Shown piece by piece: positions 45,101 through 56,900 of a stretch of 64,000 nucleotides of DNA. Every line of letters starts with the position of its first letter. The stretch's first letter is position 1. The stretch lies in assembly GCF_965363235.1 (NCBI RefSeq), contig NC_134842.1:35176505-35240504 (forward strand). The letters run 5' to 3'. The stretch comes from Mytilus galloprovincialis. Taxonomy: Eukaryota > Mollusca > Bivalvia > Mytilida > Mytilidae. The translations under genes and the position numbers were made by a program. A model generated the notes under the pieces. The model was given only the letters and a program-made list of their open reading frames with translations. It did no database searches and was not told the DNA's origin.

Positions 45101-48100
45101 TATAGAATGTATAGGAGCCATGGTGCTATCTTTTTGGAAAACCAGTGCTATGAAAATATCCATGGTGCTATTTGAACATTCTGGCGAGAACACTGTGACT
45201 TATAATGCTATAACTAATTATGCTATGATTCTTTTTTTATAACAGGAAGCTTAGCTTTAATAAACCTACAGTATCATAATGATTATTAGGGAATTGTTCT
45301 GCAAAGCCATACATTTGTAGAAGCTGCCAATTAGCTAACTGGCCATATGTGTTGTAGATTTCTTCTCCCTAAAAAAGAATAAGTGGTTATTCAATGTTGT
45401 AGATTTTCTGCGACAACCATTTTTTATGTTTCTATGACCTATTTCCTAAATTTTCTAAATAGTAATTCTTTATAAATAGTATGTCATTTAACATAAAACA
45501 AAATGAGTAAATTAAGCTGGTGAGCCCTCTAATGAAACCCCACTATAAATATGCGGTAAACAGGAAGTGGATGAGGAATCAAATCAAAAATTCATCAAAC
45601 AGTAAGTAAAGCATGCTTACATGAAGTTAAATGCTGAAATGCAGGAAGCTCTTATTTATAGTTCAAAGGAAAAAAGAGAACAAAATTCTTTGGGATAGAC
45701 AATCCAAAACATGGATGGATGGATTAACAGATAAAGACTATGATACCAAATCCTAAAAAAGGTATAAATGGATGCTAAGGTTGGTTAAGCATGTTTATTT
45801 AACAATCAACATTTAATGTCTATTAAATGTCCATAAAACACATTAAGCTAAGATTTTTTTTAAAACACCTTCTGTCACTACACTCATTAAGTTTAATCCT
45901 CCCTTAGAACTACCTTTTTGATTGTTTTAGTTGCTACCATTTTCAATGCATCTGTTTCAAAAGAAAGTTGAGCATTATTTTTTGCCACATGATTTAATAT
46001 ATCTGCCATTGGCACCATCATAGGAGGTGGACTATCGTCAAATTCATCGTCTGGAGGTTCAGTAAAGCTGTAAGCCATAACAAAAGCCACCATCTGCTTG
46101 TAAAACTCAAGGCTTAGACTACATTCTCTACAAAAAAAAAAAAATTTTAATTTTTGATAATACAGATATAGATTTTAAACGTGCACCTTTTTAAATGAAA
46201 AAAATATAATCATTTATGGATATCAATTTTAAATAAGAAAATATCTTCTAAAAAGAATATAGAAAACTATTCATTGATGTATTTCATTATTTCATGAACT
46301 ATCAAAAGTGTCTTTGCAGAGTTATCTCCACTTTCAACATTCAATGGCTTAACACGACTGCATCAATTTATTGAATGTCTGTGTTCTCTTTCTGACAATT
46401 GATTGTACAGAAATGACAAAAAAATCTTTAAACTGTTGTAGAATACACAATACAAGAAGAAAGTTGATGTGGAACTCTAATGTTCTAATTACATTCTACA
46501 TGTCTGATCAATGAATTTTTAAACTGAAGTATGGTCATTATCATAAAAAAGCTTTTATCCAATATGTAACACAAATCAATAAATATCATATTCAATATAT
46601 AAACAAACCACTTGCTAATTCTGATTTGTATGGATTCATTTAATTTTGTGGGTTACGAATAATAGTTTTTTCTCAGATATTTGATTTACCGTTTTTGATT
46701 TTGGCCTAGTAGTCATTTAGAAAGTTTGTATTTGTTAAGAAATCACATCTCTTACCCAAATAAATCTGAATGCTTCTTTACAAATGGCAAAACAATGTCA
46801 TTGAACTCAGTAGAAATGTTCTTCAAGTCTTTATCAACAGCTTCTATTACCCCTGTGCTTTTGAGCAGAGATTTTCTCTCTGTTCTGAAATAAAAAAAAA
46901 GTACCATTTATTTCATATACTTATCAATTGCAAAACACAACATTTTTGGTTTCAACATTATCATTTGATTTTAATAAAGTTTTGCAAGATCTATAGTTTT
47001 CTCATTTACCAGTATGTTTGTATGTTTGGTAGACAATTATTTGTATTTTCTTCTGTTTTGTTCAGGGTTTGCTTGTCCTTCTTTCTTTGATTTCTTTTTT
47101 GCTTTGAACTATTCACATTTTTTTTTACATAGGCCATGTGTCAAGAATATATCAAGCATAAACTATTTATCATAAAAGTAATTAATTTCATCACAACCAA
47201 GAAGAAACAGAGAGATATGCCAAAATGTAGGCTTTAAGGTGGTACCCAACACCTTGACTAAAATTAATTTGGCTCGTTTAATTTTCATAAAATTTTGACA
47301 AAATATTTACTGTGCCTTTTTTGGCCCTTTGAAAAAAATATAAAAATTTCAGAAAACTTAAACCAATCACTTTCTGGGAAAAAAATGGTTCGATAGATAG
47401 CAGTTTGACAAACACTAATTTTGATCATTAAGAAGCTTAATATTCCCTTTACAACACAACGTTATTAAAACGTTTAGCTGATTTTACAGAGTTATCTCCC
47501 TATAGTGTTAGGAACCACCTTAACAGTTACTGTAAGTTCTGAAAAATAGAGACAGGATTAGGTTGCCACCCTGTAGGTACTTGGCTTGCTGATATTTATC
47601 CAACACCTAAGTTCAATTTCTGAAATGGTTAACATTGCTGCATATGATATGCTTGTTTCATGTCAAAAGTTTAGGTATTCTAGATTTGATACATTCACAT
47701 TTAAAGCAAAAAAAAAATCATAAACCATAGATATCTCCATGCAGAAAATGTATAAACTCCAAATATCTTGTTTGCAGATATATATCTACATGCACAAAAA
47801 TAACCCCAAACTATTGAGATCTCCTATGCAGATAAAGCCCATATCATAGATTTAAAAAAAATCTCAAACCACAGTGAGCTTTAAATTTGCTGCAAACAAA
47901 GTCCAAACCTAAGAGATCTATATGCAGAAAAAACTCATGACAACCAAATATGCAGAAAGAGACACGACAAACAAATACTGTAAATTCAGAATTTATTGCA
48001 TTTCTTTAAGAAAGGACGTCAATGCCAGATAAATGATTGATTTTTTGGGAAATATGCATAACGATATATGTATCAGATATCAGAATGAGAGTTCTCATTA

Positions 48101-50703
48101 TTGTGGAACATGCACAGTCGCATATTTAGCATTAATAAAAACATCTGAATAATTTCTGAATTTACAGAATGCAAAAAAAACCAAGAATAAATAGACATTT
48201 AATGCAGTCAAGATGATAAGCATTGATTTTGGTAAAATAGCTAACAGAATTTGTAAATGTCTGGTATCAAAAAGATAATGCTGAAATTCTGATTACTGAG
48301 GGCCCTCATGGGGTTTTTGATTATGTGATTACTTGGCCGTTTTTTTAATGATTATTTGATTATTAAGCCAAATATTTCATGATTATTTGATTACCTAGGA
48401 CTGTATTTTTAGTTTATGATTATTTGATTACTAAAGATAAGCAAATATTTAATGATTATGTGATTATATTGGCAAAAAAATGGTGATTATGTGATTACTA
48501 GGACCCCCCCATGAGGGGCCTCATTACTGATCTGAGCTGTTACTTCAAATACAAGGAGATGCTCAACGGCTCTTTGACAGATTTTAAAATCTGTAATGCA
48601 AAATCATATAAAACCTTTAAAACTTGTTTCAATTAATAAAGTAGTATTCAACTTTAAGATTTTTTAAAATGAATTAAGTGAGCTGTAAGTATTAAATGTG
48701 TATGTATTATAAGGTTAAAATTCTGTAAAATCTATGCTGGTATCAATTACATATGCGCATCTGAAATAAATGTATATTATATGCATACTCAGTCCAAAAC
48801 ATGGGTAGATCTAATTGTTTGAAGTCTGGCACAAGATCAAGGTATGGTCTCCATTTAGACTGAGGATTATTGTACTCATACATCAGTGCGAGGAGGAGAG
48901 GAACCCAGCCACTGCTACTCTTCAAACTGTCTATATCTGAAATTGTGCAAATAAAATTAATATTCCATTTTTATTTTTCTAAATAGTTTATTAGAACTAT
49001 TAATTACATGAATGTTTAATATATAGCATCATGCTTATTGTAGAGATCAGACATTAATAAGTTTCATTTTGATTTTAACTCACTCTTGAGAGGTTTAAAC
49101 ATGTATGTTCATGGGTTGTCTTCCCTTATTTTAATACAACATATGGCTTCAGCAATTTTAGATCTAAAATTATATCAAAATAACACTCTGAGTATATTTA
49201 GAAAAGGCAGATGTTTTAAGCTTAACATTCATACAAAGATATATCATTGCAATGTCAATGTACATGGTACTGTGGTCAAATTTAATTACATTAACAAAAC
49301 AATATGCTGCAACTAAATATATTACCAAACAGTATAGAGAGTTTAAATGTACATTTACAAAATCATTGTTGGTTGCTAACTGCTATAATTGTTTTCTATA
49401 CTTTTGTTGTTGCACAAATGTTAAGTGTAATATAATCAGGTTGTTGTATTTCCACATATATTGTCATCCTGTGGCCTGTTATTGCTAACTACATGAACTA
49501 TATGATCAATGCAGCATGGGTTAAACTCATTATTTAAACCTCTATAGCAACCTCTAATTGTTAACATATATTTTGTCCTTTAACAGATAGTTGATGCATT
49601 ATCATGACAACTATATGTATACCATATCTCCTTATTCATGTTATTTATACAGGACAGTTGTATCTAAAAGAAAATCAATACATTTATTCAATACCATTTT
49701 GTATCTGTTGTGATATAGTAGATGTTTGTGGCATTAACAGACAGGATCGTGGTATCTGAAACAGACACTCTCCTTCCTCTATATCCTCTAATGCTACAGC
49801 ACCATATTGTGCACAAGAACCCTCATTTCCTACATTCACCTGCAAGATACAGTAAATATAACACCAATAGTCATTAGTGAACCTGATTTCACATTTCGCA
49901 CTAGTTTTTTGGCTGTTTATTTTTTTATATTTTTTTTTTGTCTTGGGCCTGTTCTTTTATAACTTGTGATTTGATTAAACCTTGATAAATGCTGTTTGAA
50001 ACGATTTTCTAATTTGTCTGTCTCCTTGGCTAGTACTAGGCCATATGAAATAATTTGATTCTGACTGTTATTCAGAAAAGAGTTGGGGGACAAATATTTG
50101 ATATTCGTGGAATGGTGCAGGAGGATTTCATTCCCATTCAAGTCATTTTCATTTGATGATACACGTTTTATTATTTTTTTATCATGACTTTGCCTCGCAA
50201 ATTTTTTACATGTAATATGCACCTTTGAACACAACGGTTTCCTGTTTTTTGTGATAAGGAATATTAATTTTCATCCCGTTTTGCAAAAGGTTATAAATTT
50301 TCAGCTCTTACCAGTAACAAATTAAATGCCAGTAACAAATTAAATGCCAGAATATCCAACCTGTACCAATCGTTCACTCTATGCAGACCAGTGTTACCTC
50401 TTACTCCTGAATGTATTATATCAATGCATTTTGTTTGGAAAGAAGTTAGTAAAGCGTTTGTAACCTCTGCCACGCTCTGGCTCGGCTTCATAATAAATTA
50501 GTCTCCCCCTTTTTCCCCCAAAACAAAGTATTTGTAATCATATCAAAATGACAGTTTATGCATACTTTAGGACTTAGATTGAAAGAGTTTTCTGTAATCC
50601 ATTCCTTAAATTTGTTTAAAGAATGCTCATTAGCTTTGAAGGTAGACAATTTGATTGGATTTTCTTCGACAGAATTTGCCGGTCGTTTTATAGAAGCTGA
50701 CAT
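39120..50703 (-). CDS. SETD6: SETD6, SET-domain protein-lysine N-methyltransferase
   Basis: In vertebrates SETD6 monomethylates lysines on non-histone targets such as RelA (family knowledge). Eleven exons from the 5' end: 50566-50703, 49695-49839, 48789-48936, 46756-46884, 45914-46127, 45270-45368, 43055-43153, 42305-42385, 41733-41829, 39929-39974, 39120-39279. All are GT-AG with matching phases; 1356 nt gives 451 residues, near the human length. Landmarks: [13 protein letters not shown] (about 105), [13 protein letters not shown] (about 220) and the catalytic-type [16 protein letters not shown] (259-274). A Rubisco-LSMT-like substrate-binding domain follows, ending [14 protein letters not shown]. 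An acidic EDEEEEEE run lies near 370. The ATG at 50701-50703 is chosen because MSASIKRP matches the family start and the open frame upstream has no match. Introns hold many repeats. Confidence 0.95.
40109..41668 (+). mobile_element. Tandem-module dispersed element P2, ~1.56 kb, in a SETD6 intron
   Basis: Head CAGATGCTCCGCAGGGCACA, then TATACGACCGCAGAGGTTG, a middle with a short minisatellite, then three ~160-bp modules (AACTGTTGG at 41181, 41342, 41501) with text such as TGGTCATAAACCTTGTGT, and tail GAAGACGACGACGCCAACG. Head, module array and tail match the architecture of P1 at 20727. I recognise it as an abundant mussel repeat. It makes no protein; the long antisense frames are by-products. 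Confidence 0.7.
40660..40902. repeat. ~36-bp minisatellite with palindromic core
   Basis: About seven units of ATTTCTTGCTATTGCACAAT type. Each contains the inverted repeat TTGCACA-ATAC-TGTGCAA with small changes. It lies inside element P2. Confidence 0.85.
42815..42970. repeat. Fragment related to the foldback element at 43403
   Basis: GGTTAGCTTGCTTGCTAACT and CCGTGAAGTCATTATATGG resemble the arm of the element at 43403-44593. A partial copy in the neighbouring SETD6 intron. Confidence 0.5.
43403..44593. mobile_element. DNA transposon-like element with ~90-bp terminal inverted repeats
   Basis: The left arm (43403-43490, AGATTCCAACGAGTATGAAG ... GCTCAACCATGAAATCATTA) is nearly complementary to the right arm (44505-44593). 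1.2 kb, AT-rich core, no transposase seen. Target duplication not resolved. Lies in a SETD6 intron. Confidence 0.75.
44879..45081. mobile_element. MITE with GAGGGTTATTTTCGCG end
   Basis: Starts TAGAGGGTTATTTTCGCGGG and ends GAAAATAACCCCCTTTACA, with several internal TTTCGCGG/CCGCCAAAAT stretches. About 200 bp, ending roughly 190 bp from a SETD6 exon. Confidence 0.65.
47236..47523. mobile_element. TTAA-flanked MITE (M1), complete copy 3
   Basis: Ends TTAAGGTGGTACCCAACAC and TAGTGTTAGGAACCACCTTAA. Same interior as the copies at 1-187 and 8540-8822, in opposite orientation to the 8540 copy. Lies in a SETD6 intron. Confidence 0.8.
47977..48173. mobile_element. MITE with TACTGTAAATTCAGAA end
   Basis: Left end TACTGTAAATTCAGAATTTA and right end AATTTCTGAATTTACAGAAT are inverted relatives. 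About 200 bp. Related to the repeat at 17136-17232. Confidence 0.65.
48300..48522. mobile_element. hAT-like MITE with perfect 8-bp target duplication
   Basis: Ends GGGCCCTCATGGGG and CCCCATGAGGGGCCTC, flanked by ATTACTGA at 48292-48299 and 48523-48530. The interior is built from repeated TGATTATTTGATTAC-type units. The intact duplication suggests a young insertion. Lies in a SETD6 intron. Confidence 0.85.
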
Positions 50704-50989
50704 ATTGAAGTTCAGCACAAAATCGATCGATCGAAAAATAATAACGATGATATAATTATCTAAAATATAATTATTATTTGAGAAATTTAGTTTTGTCGCA
50801 TATCTGAAGTTTAAATATTTTATTTTCATTTGTTATTAATTAATTTTATTTTTATATTTACTGCTGGACTTGATAGTTTACATTGGAGGCAAGGTGATTG
50901 TTTCAAGGTCTGTGGATCATTATGTTGCAGACGACGTTAGTGTGAAGACGTGTACACTACCTATCTCTTCTCTGCACGTGTAAATATCA
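50704..50989. promoter_or_regulatory. Putative bidirectional promoter, SETD6 / WD40 gene
   Basis: Only 286 bp separate the SETD6 start codon (minus strand) from the WD40 gene start codon (plus strand). The right half is GC-richer, with CGTG-containing motifs (GACGTGTACAC, CTGCACGTGTA). No TATA box is obvious for either side. Shared or coordinated transcription is inferred from the geometry only. Confidence 0.55.
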
Positions 50990-53900
50990 ATGGCATTTAT
51001 GTTTAGTCAGAGATCAGAGAGCAGTCTCTCTGTCGCAACAAATGTGTCAAACAATTCAAAAACAGGTCCATACTTGGAGGGAAATTTAAAACTCATTGAC
51101 ACTTTGTAAGTATAATTTTAGGATGCATAATGTTAGATTTTATTAAATTAAGTACAAAATCCTATCAGACTTGTTATGCCTTTTCAAAACATACACAATG
51201 AGCGAATACCTTGTCAATCTATAAATAAAATTAGATGTCACAACTACAGTCTATAGTCGCCGTCACGTAAAATTGGCACCATGTTTTTTGTCAAAATTTT
51301 CTTAAATATCGACCGCGTTTACTGAAGATCATGTTTTTCAATTAGCGGAATCAAATATCATTCCAAAAATCAACTACTGTCCTACCTTTTATTGTGTTTG
51401 CACTGTATAATCCTGACCTTCACATAATCCAAGATTAATTTGTATGGTGGAATCCGACATTGTTATTACCGGAAGTGTTGCCGTGGAGTTCCTTACCTTA
51501 CCTTACCGCTGAATCTTCTTCCGTCCTTCAGGACAACCTCCAAAGGAGTAGTAGTAATAATCAACCTCCACCATCAAGAAATAAACAGTTGTATGTACAC
51601 AATATATACAGTTTTTCTTTTATTTTGTACACAAAATTCCACTCACACACGATTCAATGTTTATCTTCTAGTCTTAATAGGTGTGAGTAGAAATCCTTTT
51701 CACCGTAGTTTTTACTGGCGGCTTTGTCTTATCGTACAGTATAGTGTGGAGTGACCCACGCTTACTATGCTGTTATAATATTCGTTTATTTTCGGGTTTG
51801 GTATAGCAGTATAGTGTGGTGGAACCCACGCTTACTAAATATCTTCATACTTTTTGGATGGTTTACATCACAGCTGTTATAATTTTAATTTAACTTTCTT
51901 TTTCTCTTTGTGTTGAATTATCGTTCTGGCTCTAATGGAATGAAGGGCAAAACACAGTTTTCGAGATATAAGTTCACAGTTCTGCTCACCTTTCTTATTT
52001 AAAATTATATCTGTTTGAAGTTCGTTAATTTTCGAGCAGTCCAGAATTAATTGTAATTTGGAGTCTGTATTGATGTTGTGAAACGATATTGTTGTTTCCT
52101 TTATCAGCAGGTCGTCTAGTTGTTTAATGAACGGCTGACGTATATTTTCCAAAATTTTACATTTAAGTAGCAGATGTTCTATATCTTCGTTGTCTTGATC
52201 ACATAGCTTACACGTCGGCGATTCATGCTTGGTAAAACTTGCACGTTTAGCCTGTGTCATGTATGTACCAGTGACCATTTTAAGTTTAATTCCTATTGAT
52301 AATGCCCCTTTTGATGGATTGTTGTCATTTTCCAAATCAATGATTGGATGGCAACTTCTCGGTAAAAAAGTATCACAGTTAAGATGAATCAGTGAGGAAT
52401 AGAATGTACAATCATGAGTTATTCTTTGAACCCAGTATGAATCCGTCTTTTTTTGTATCAATTTCTTCCATTCATATTTACTTGGTGGATTATCCAAGAA
52501 TTGAAAAATATCACTAAATCCATATTTATATAAAAGTTTTTTGGTAATAACATACCAGCTGCTACTGCTGTCTAATTCAATATGTAGTTGTCTATATGCA
52601 AGTTGTTTCTCCACAGATTTATCATCCTGTCTGCATATATTGTTGAACAGGGTTAGACATTTTGTGTCAATTGATGCTTCAATTGGAAGTACGCCCGATA
52701 TGATGTAAATAGCTGGATCTGGGGTGTTTGGAGGAAGCGATAAGACTTTTTTCAGTAGTGATTTTTGAAACTTCTCTAATTTAGTCATGTTTGATGGACC
52801 TGGTTGTAGTATTTCTAAACCATAAGTGAGAACTGGTTGAATGTATGTTTTGTAGATAGATATTGATGTTACTGGGTCCAGCCCATTGGTTCCATGAAAT
52901 CCAGCCGAAAGCAGGCTATATGCAGTGCGACGTGCTTTTGTTGTGTTTTGTTCAACATGAAGTGTTTCTGATCTCATTCTTGATGTTGATCGAATTATAC
53001 CTAAATGTGATGAACTTGTAACATTCGGCATTTCTTGATTGTTCAGGTTATAAACACAATTATGATTGGTAGCTTTTCTAGATTTGTTATCCACCTCTAT
53101 GATTACACTTTTTTGTGGTTGTAACGTGTAATGATGCAATTGACTGTATTGCAGAGCATGGTTGATTAAAATTTGTAAATCATAAGGGTTGTCGCTCAAG
53201 ACTGCGATATCATCTGCACATGCTACAGCATTAATATTGATGTGTCCGATCATACATCCTTGATTTGATGTTTCATATAGAGATAATAAGTCTTCAATAT
53301 ATAATTTATACAAGTCAGCACTCAATAGTCCCCCTTGTTTGACTCCTTGGTGTACTTTAAATTCTTTTGACAGTTGGTTTTTCCATTTGATGTTACAGCT
53401 TGTGTTCAAGTGAAGATCATCAATTAGTGACCAGGTTGTTGGGTCAATATCTAATAGAAACAGTTTTCTCATCAGCATATTTATAATGACAACATCAAAT
53501 GCTGATTTAGCATCTAGTAAGGCTATGTAAAATGAACTATTTTTGTCACTATATTGCCTGTACACTTCCTCAAATATAACCGCTGCATTTAAGGGCGATG
53601 TATTCGGGGTGAATCCTCTTTGTAATGGTGATTGTTTCTTCAATAAAACTGGTCTAAAATTAATTCTTGCAATATATTCCAAAATTTTACATAGTATAGG
53701 TAGTACTACAATTCCTCTGTAGTTTTTAGATTCATTTTTGTTGCCTTTATTCTTGAATATTGGAGAAAGTAGTCCTAATTTGATAATTTCAGGTATTAAT
53801 TTGTTTTGGAGTATGATATTGACTAAAATTAGCAGATAATCGGTGAAGTCATCTCCTGCATATAATATATGTTCAATTGATAATCCAAAAATATCTTCAG

Positions 53901-56900
53901 ATTTCCCAGTGTTAATTGCCTTAATGGCTTCTAAGAGTTCTGATCTTGATACAGATCTAGGCGGTACTTGATCGCATATAGTTTTTATTGCTTTATAGTC
54001 CATTTCACAGAGATCTTGATGTTTGCCATCGTAGGTTGAATTTGAAATAGGTTCAGCTAGGGTTTTAAAATGTTCATGCCAACCTTCAATTACTTCCTCA
54101 TGCTCATATTTGTTGTTTGCAACATGCAAGTCATTGATAAAGATGTTTTTATTGTTTCTTTGCTTCTTTACAAGCTGGTAGAACAGTCTCTTATCTTGGG
54201 TGTTCGCAGTTATTATTCTATCTCTTTCAACATGTTTACGCTTGTTTTCTTCTTTTCGTATTTCAGATCTGAAAACTCTTCTTGTTTCTTTTTTCCTTCT
54301 AACTGATGGATGATCAGGGTCATATGGTCTACCTTCATCTTTCCAAATTTTATATGCCGTTTTGTTTTGATGCAAACTGTCTTTTATTTGAGGATTCCAT
54401 ATTTTTAGCTTCAATTTGTTTTTCCCGTATGATTTTTGGGTACAACATGTCTTTGCTGATGCTGAAAGTATTTCCATTGTTTCTTCCACTCTATTTGTAA
54501 TTGAGTCTTCCTGAATATTAAGTTTTTCTAATAATACCGGAATTTGTTTATTGATGATATCACTATATCTTTCAGTATCTACTTTGTTCCATCTGATTCT
54601 TGATTGTATATTATTTTCTAAAGGGTCCTTTTTAGTAAGTTCACATGGAAGTATGACCTTGATTGGATAGTGATCAGATACATTGGATGGTATATCAACT
54701 AACCTTGTAGATTCGAGATTTCTAGAGTTGTTCACTTTGTATATGAAGCAGTCAATTTCAGACACTTCGACTCCTTTTACATTAATAAACGTTGGACCTT
54801 TTAAATCTATTTTCATATTGCATTCTTCAATGAATTTATTTAATTTACGTGCTCTTCTTGAATTATTTGTTTTGGATATATCTTCATTGAAGTCGCCTCC
54901 TATAATAACATCATGGGTTGTATCATATTTCTGGATAAGTTCAAATAATTGGTCGATACACTCGCTATATTCATCATATTTGTCATTATCTGCCTTTGTT
55001 GGTAAATAAGCTGAGACAATTAGCACTGGTTTTTTTATTGATAACTCAATGCATTGAATTCTGTTATTGCCATCGTCTAAAGGTTTTACATATTGATCAA
55101 TGGTTCTATCCCATATAATAGCTACTCCTCCATATCCTCTGTGAGATCTAATAAATAAGTCACATGTGCTACTGTCTGAGTCAACAGCTTTTCCTTTGCC
55201 GCAAAATTGAGTGTGTATTTCGTCTAACAAATAAAGTTCATGATCAAATAGCCAGTGTTCTTGGAGCAATAAAATATCCATTTTGTTTTTAAAATTTTCC
55301 ATGAAAGGGGAAATTGTCTTTGCATTTTTACAGTTAAAAGATAAAATTTGAAGGTTCTTTTGTGGTGAACTGGCCTCATCATGTGTTGCACAAATTATAG
55401 TTGGTTTGGTCTTACCCCTAAAAAATGGTTCTGTTGGACTGGAAAGTTAGGGTTGTTTTGGATATAATTAGAGGCAACTGGATAACCTTGTCTCAGCATG
55501 CCATGTTGAAGAGGATTGTATTGAAGATCATTGATATTTGGTGTTATATGAGCAGCTGGATTCATATTATGTACACTGTATCTTGACTGATTTGTCACAA
55601 TAGGAACCTTATCACTGTAGAATAATGGTTGTCCAAAGGTAGGTGGTGGTGGTATATGGTTTGGAGTCTCAACCCTTCTAGGTTGTTGAGATACTTGCGG
55701 TTGGTCATTATTTTGTCTTGTTGTAGGAGGAGGTTGTGTCGTTAATTTTGCTGTGGTGTTTGTTGTTGTATTGTGGGTCATATATGATCCCAGAGTCGTG
55801 TTGTTTCCCACTTTTGTTCTCTCCTTATAGGTTGATGGTTCATGACCTTGAGGGTCATTGTTAATGTTGTTAGGTGGACTGCCAGAGCTCTCATTGAATT
55901 GGTTGATTATCTTATCAAACTGAGTGTCCATTTGCTGTAATATAAATACTGAAACTTTTTCATGTAATTTTGTGACAGCTTGATCAATGTGCTTGTTAGC
56001 AGAGCTTTGTTGGTAAGAGTTGCAGTTGTGAGTCTGCTGTTGTTGAGTATCATTGTTGTCAACATTGTGAGTGTTTACATCACATTTTTTTTGGAGAATT
56101 TTGTTTGATTTTTCAAGTTCATTGATTCTCATTTCCAGTTTGCTGACATATGACTGTAACCAGACTCTTTCATTTTGCATTTCTTCATTTATTTTTTCTC
56201 TTATTTTGAGTTCTTCTTCCTTTTTCTTAAGTTTCTGTTCTCTTTGTCTTATTTCACTCATTTTAATTTCTTTTGTTTTCTTTGGCATGTCTATTTCAGA
56301 TTCAGATGGTTGAGAATTGTGGTTTTCAGCGATGACATGGATATGTTCTGTTGGTACGTTTTGGATGGTACTGCTTAGAATAGTTTTAGTTGGATTAACT
56401 GAGGATGAATAAGGCTCTTTAATTTGAGTGTTTTGATCTTTATCTAGGGTCTCAATCCTGCTATTATTGCTTTCCTTTGATATATCAATGTCAATTTCAC
56501 AGCTTGAGCATATGTATTCATGTCCATCGTACGATGTACAAGAGATGTGGCATGGTTGAGTGCAGGATGAACATCGCACAACCTGTGCATCTATGATTTT
56601 GTTACAGATATTACAGACAGCATGTAATTCCTCATCTAGCAGTGCTTGTAATCCATTTTGACAATTATGACTCTTAATTGACTGAGTAGATGAATAGGTT
56701 GATTCTATAAGTGTATTTTTAATTGCTTTCACCGGATTCAATGATTGTGTGGTAACATGAGGGTCAGATATGCAAAGTTTGCATGTATAATACTCATTAT
56801 CATTTAATTTTTCAGCTGCTTCAATTTCAGTGTCAGATAATTTGATACATTTATAGTGTACCCAGTGGTGTCCCTTGTCACAGTATATGGCTCGTGATTG

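Noticed and set aside
50704-50829. Longer SETD6 N-terminus from an upstream in-frame ATG at 50829
   Set aside because: The extra residues are AT-rich and resemble no SETD6 start, while MSASIKRP at 50703 does; the extension would also use up the divergent promoter.
51877-55302. Reading ORF2 as a host reverse transcriptase-related gene
   Set aside because: Endonuclease, RT, zinc knuckle, partner ORF1 and repeat-rich ends make it a LINE.
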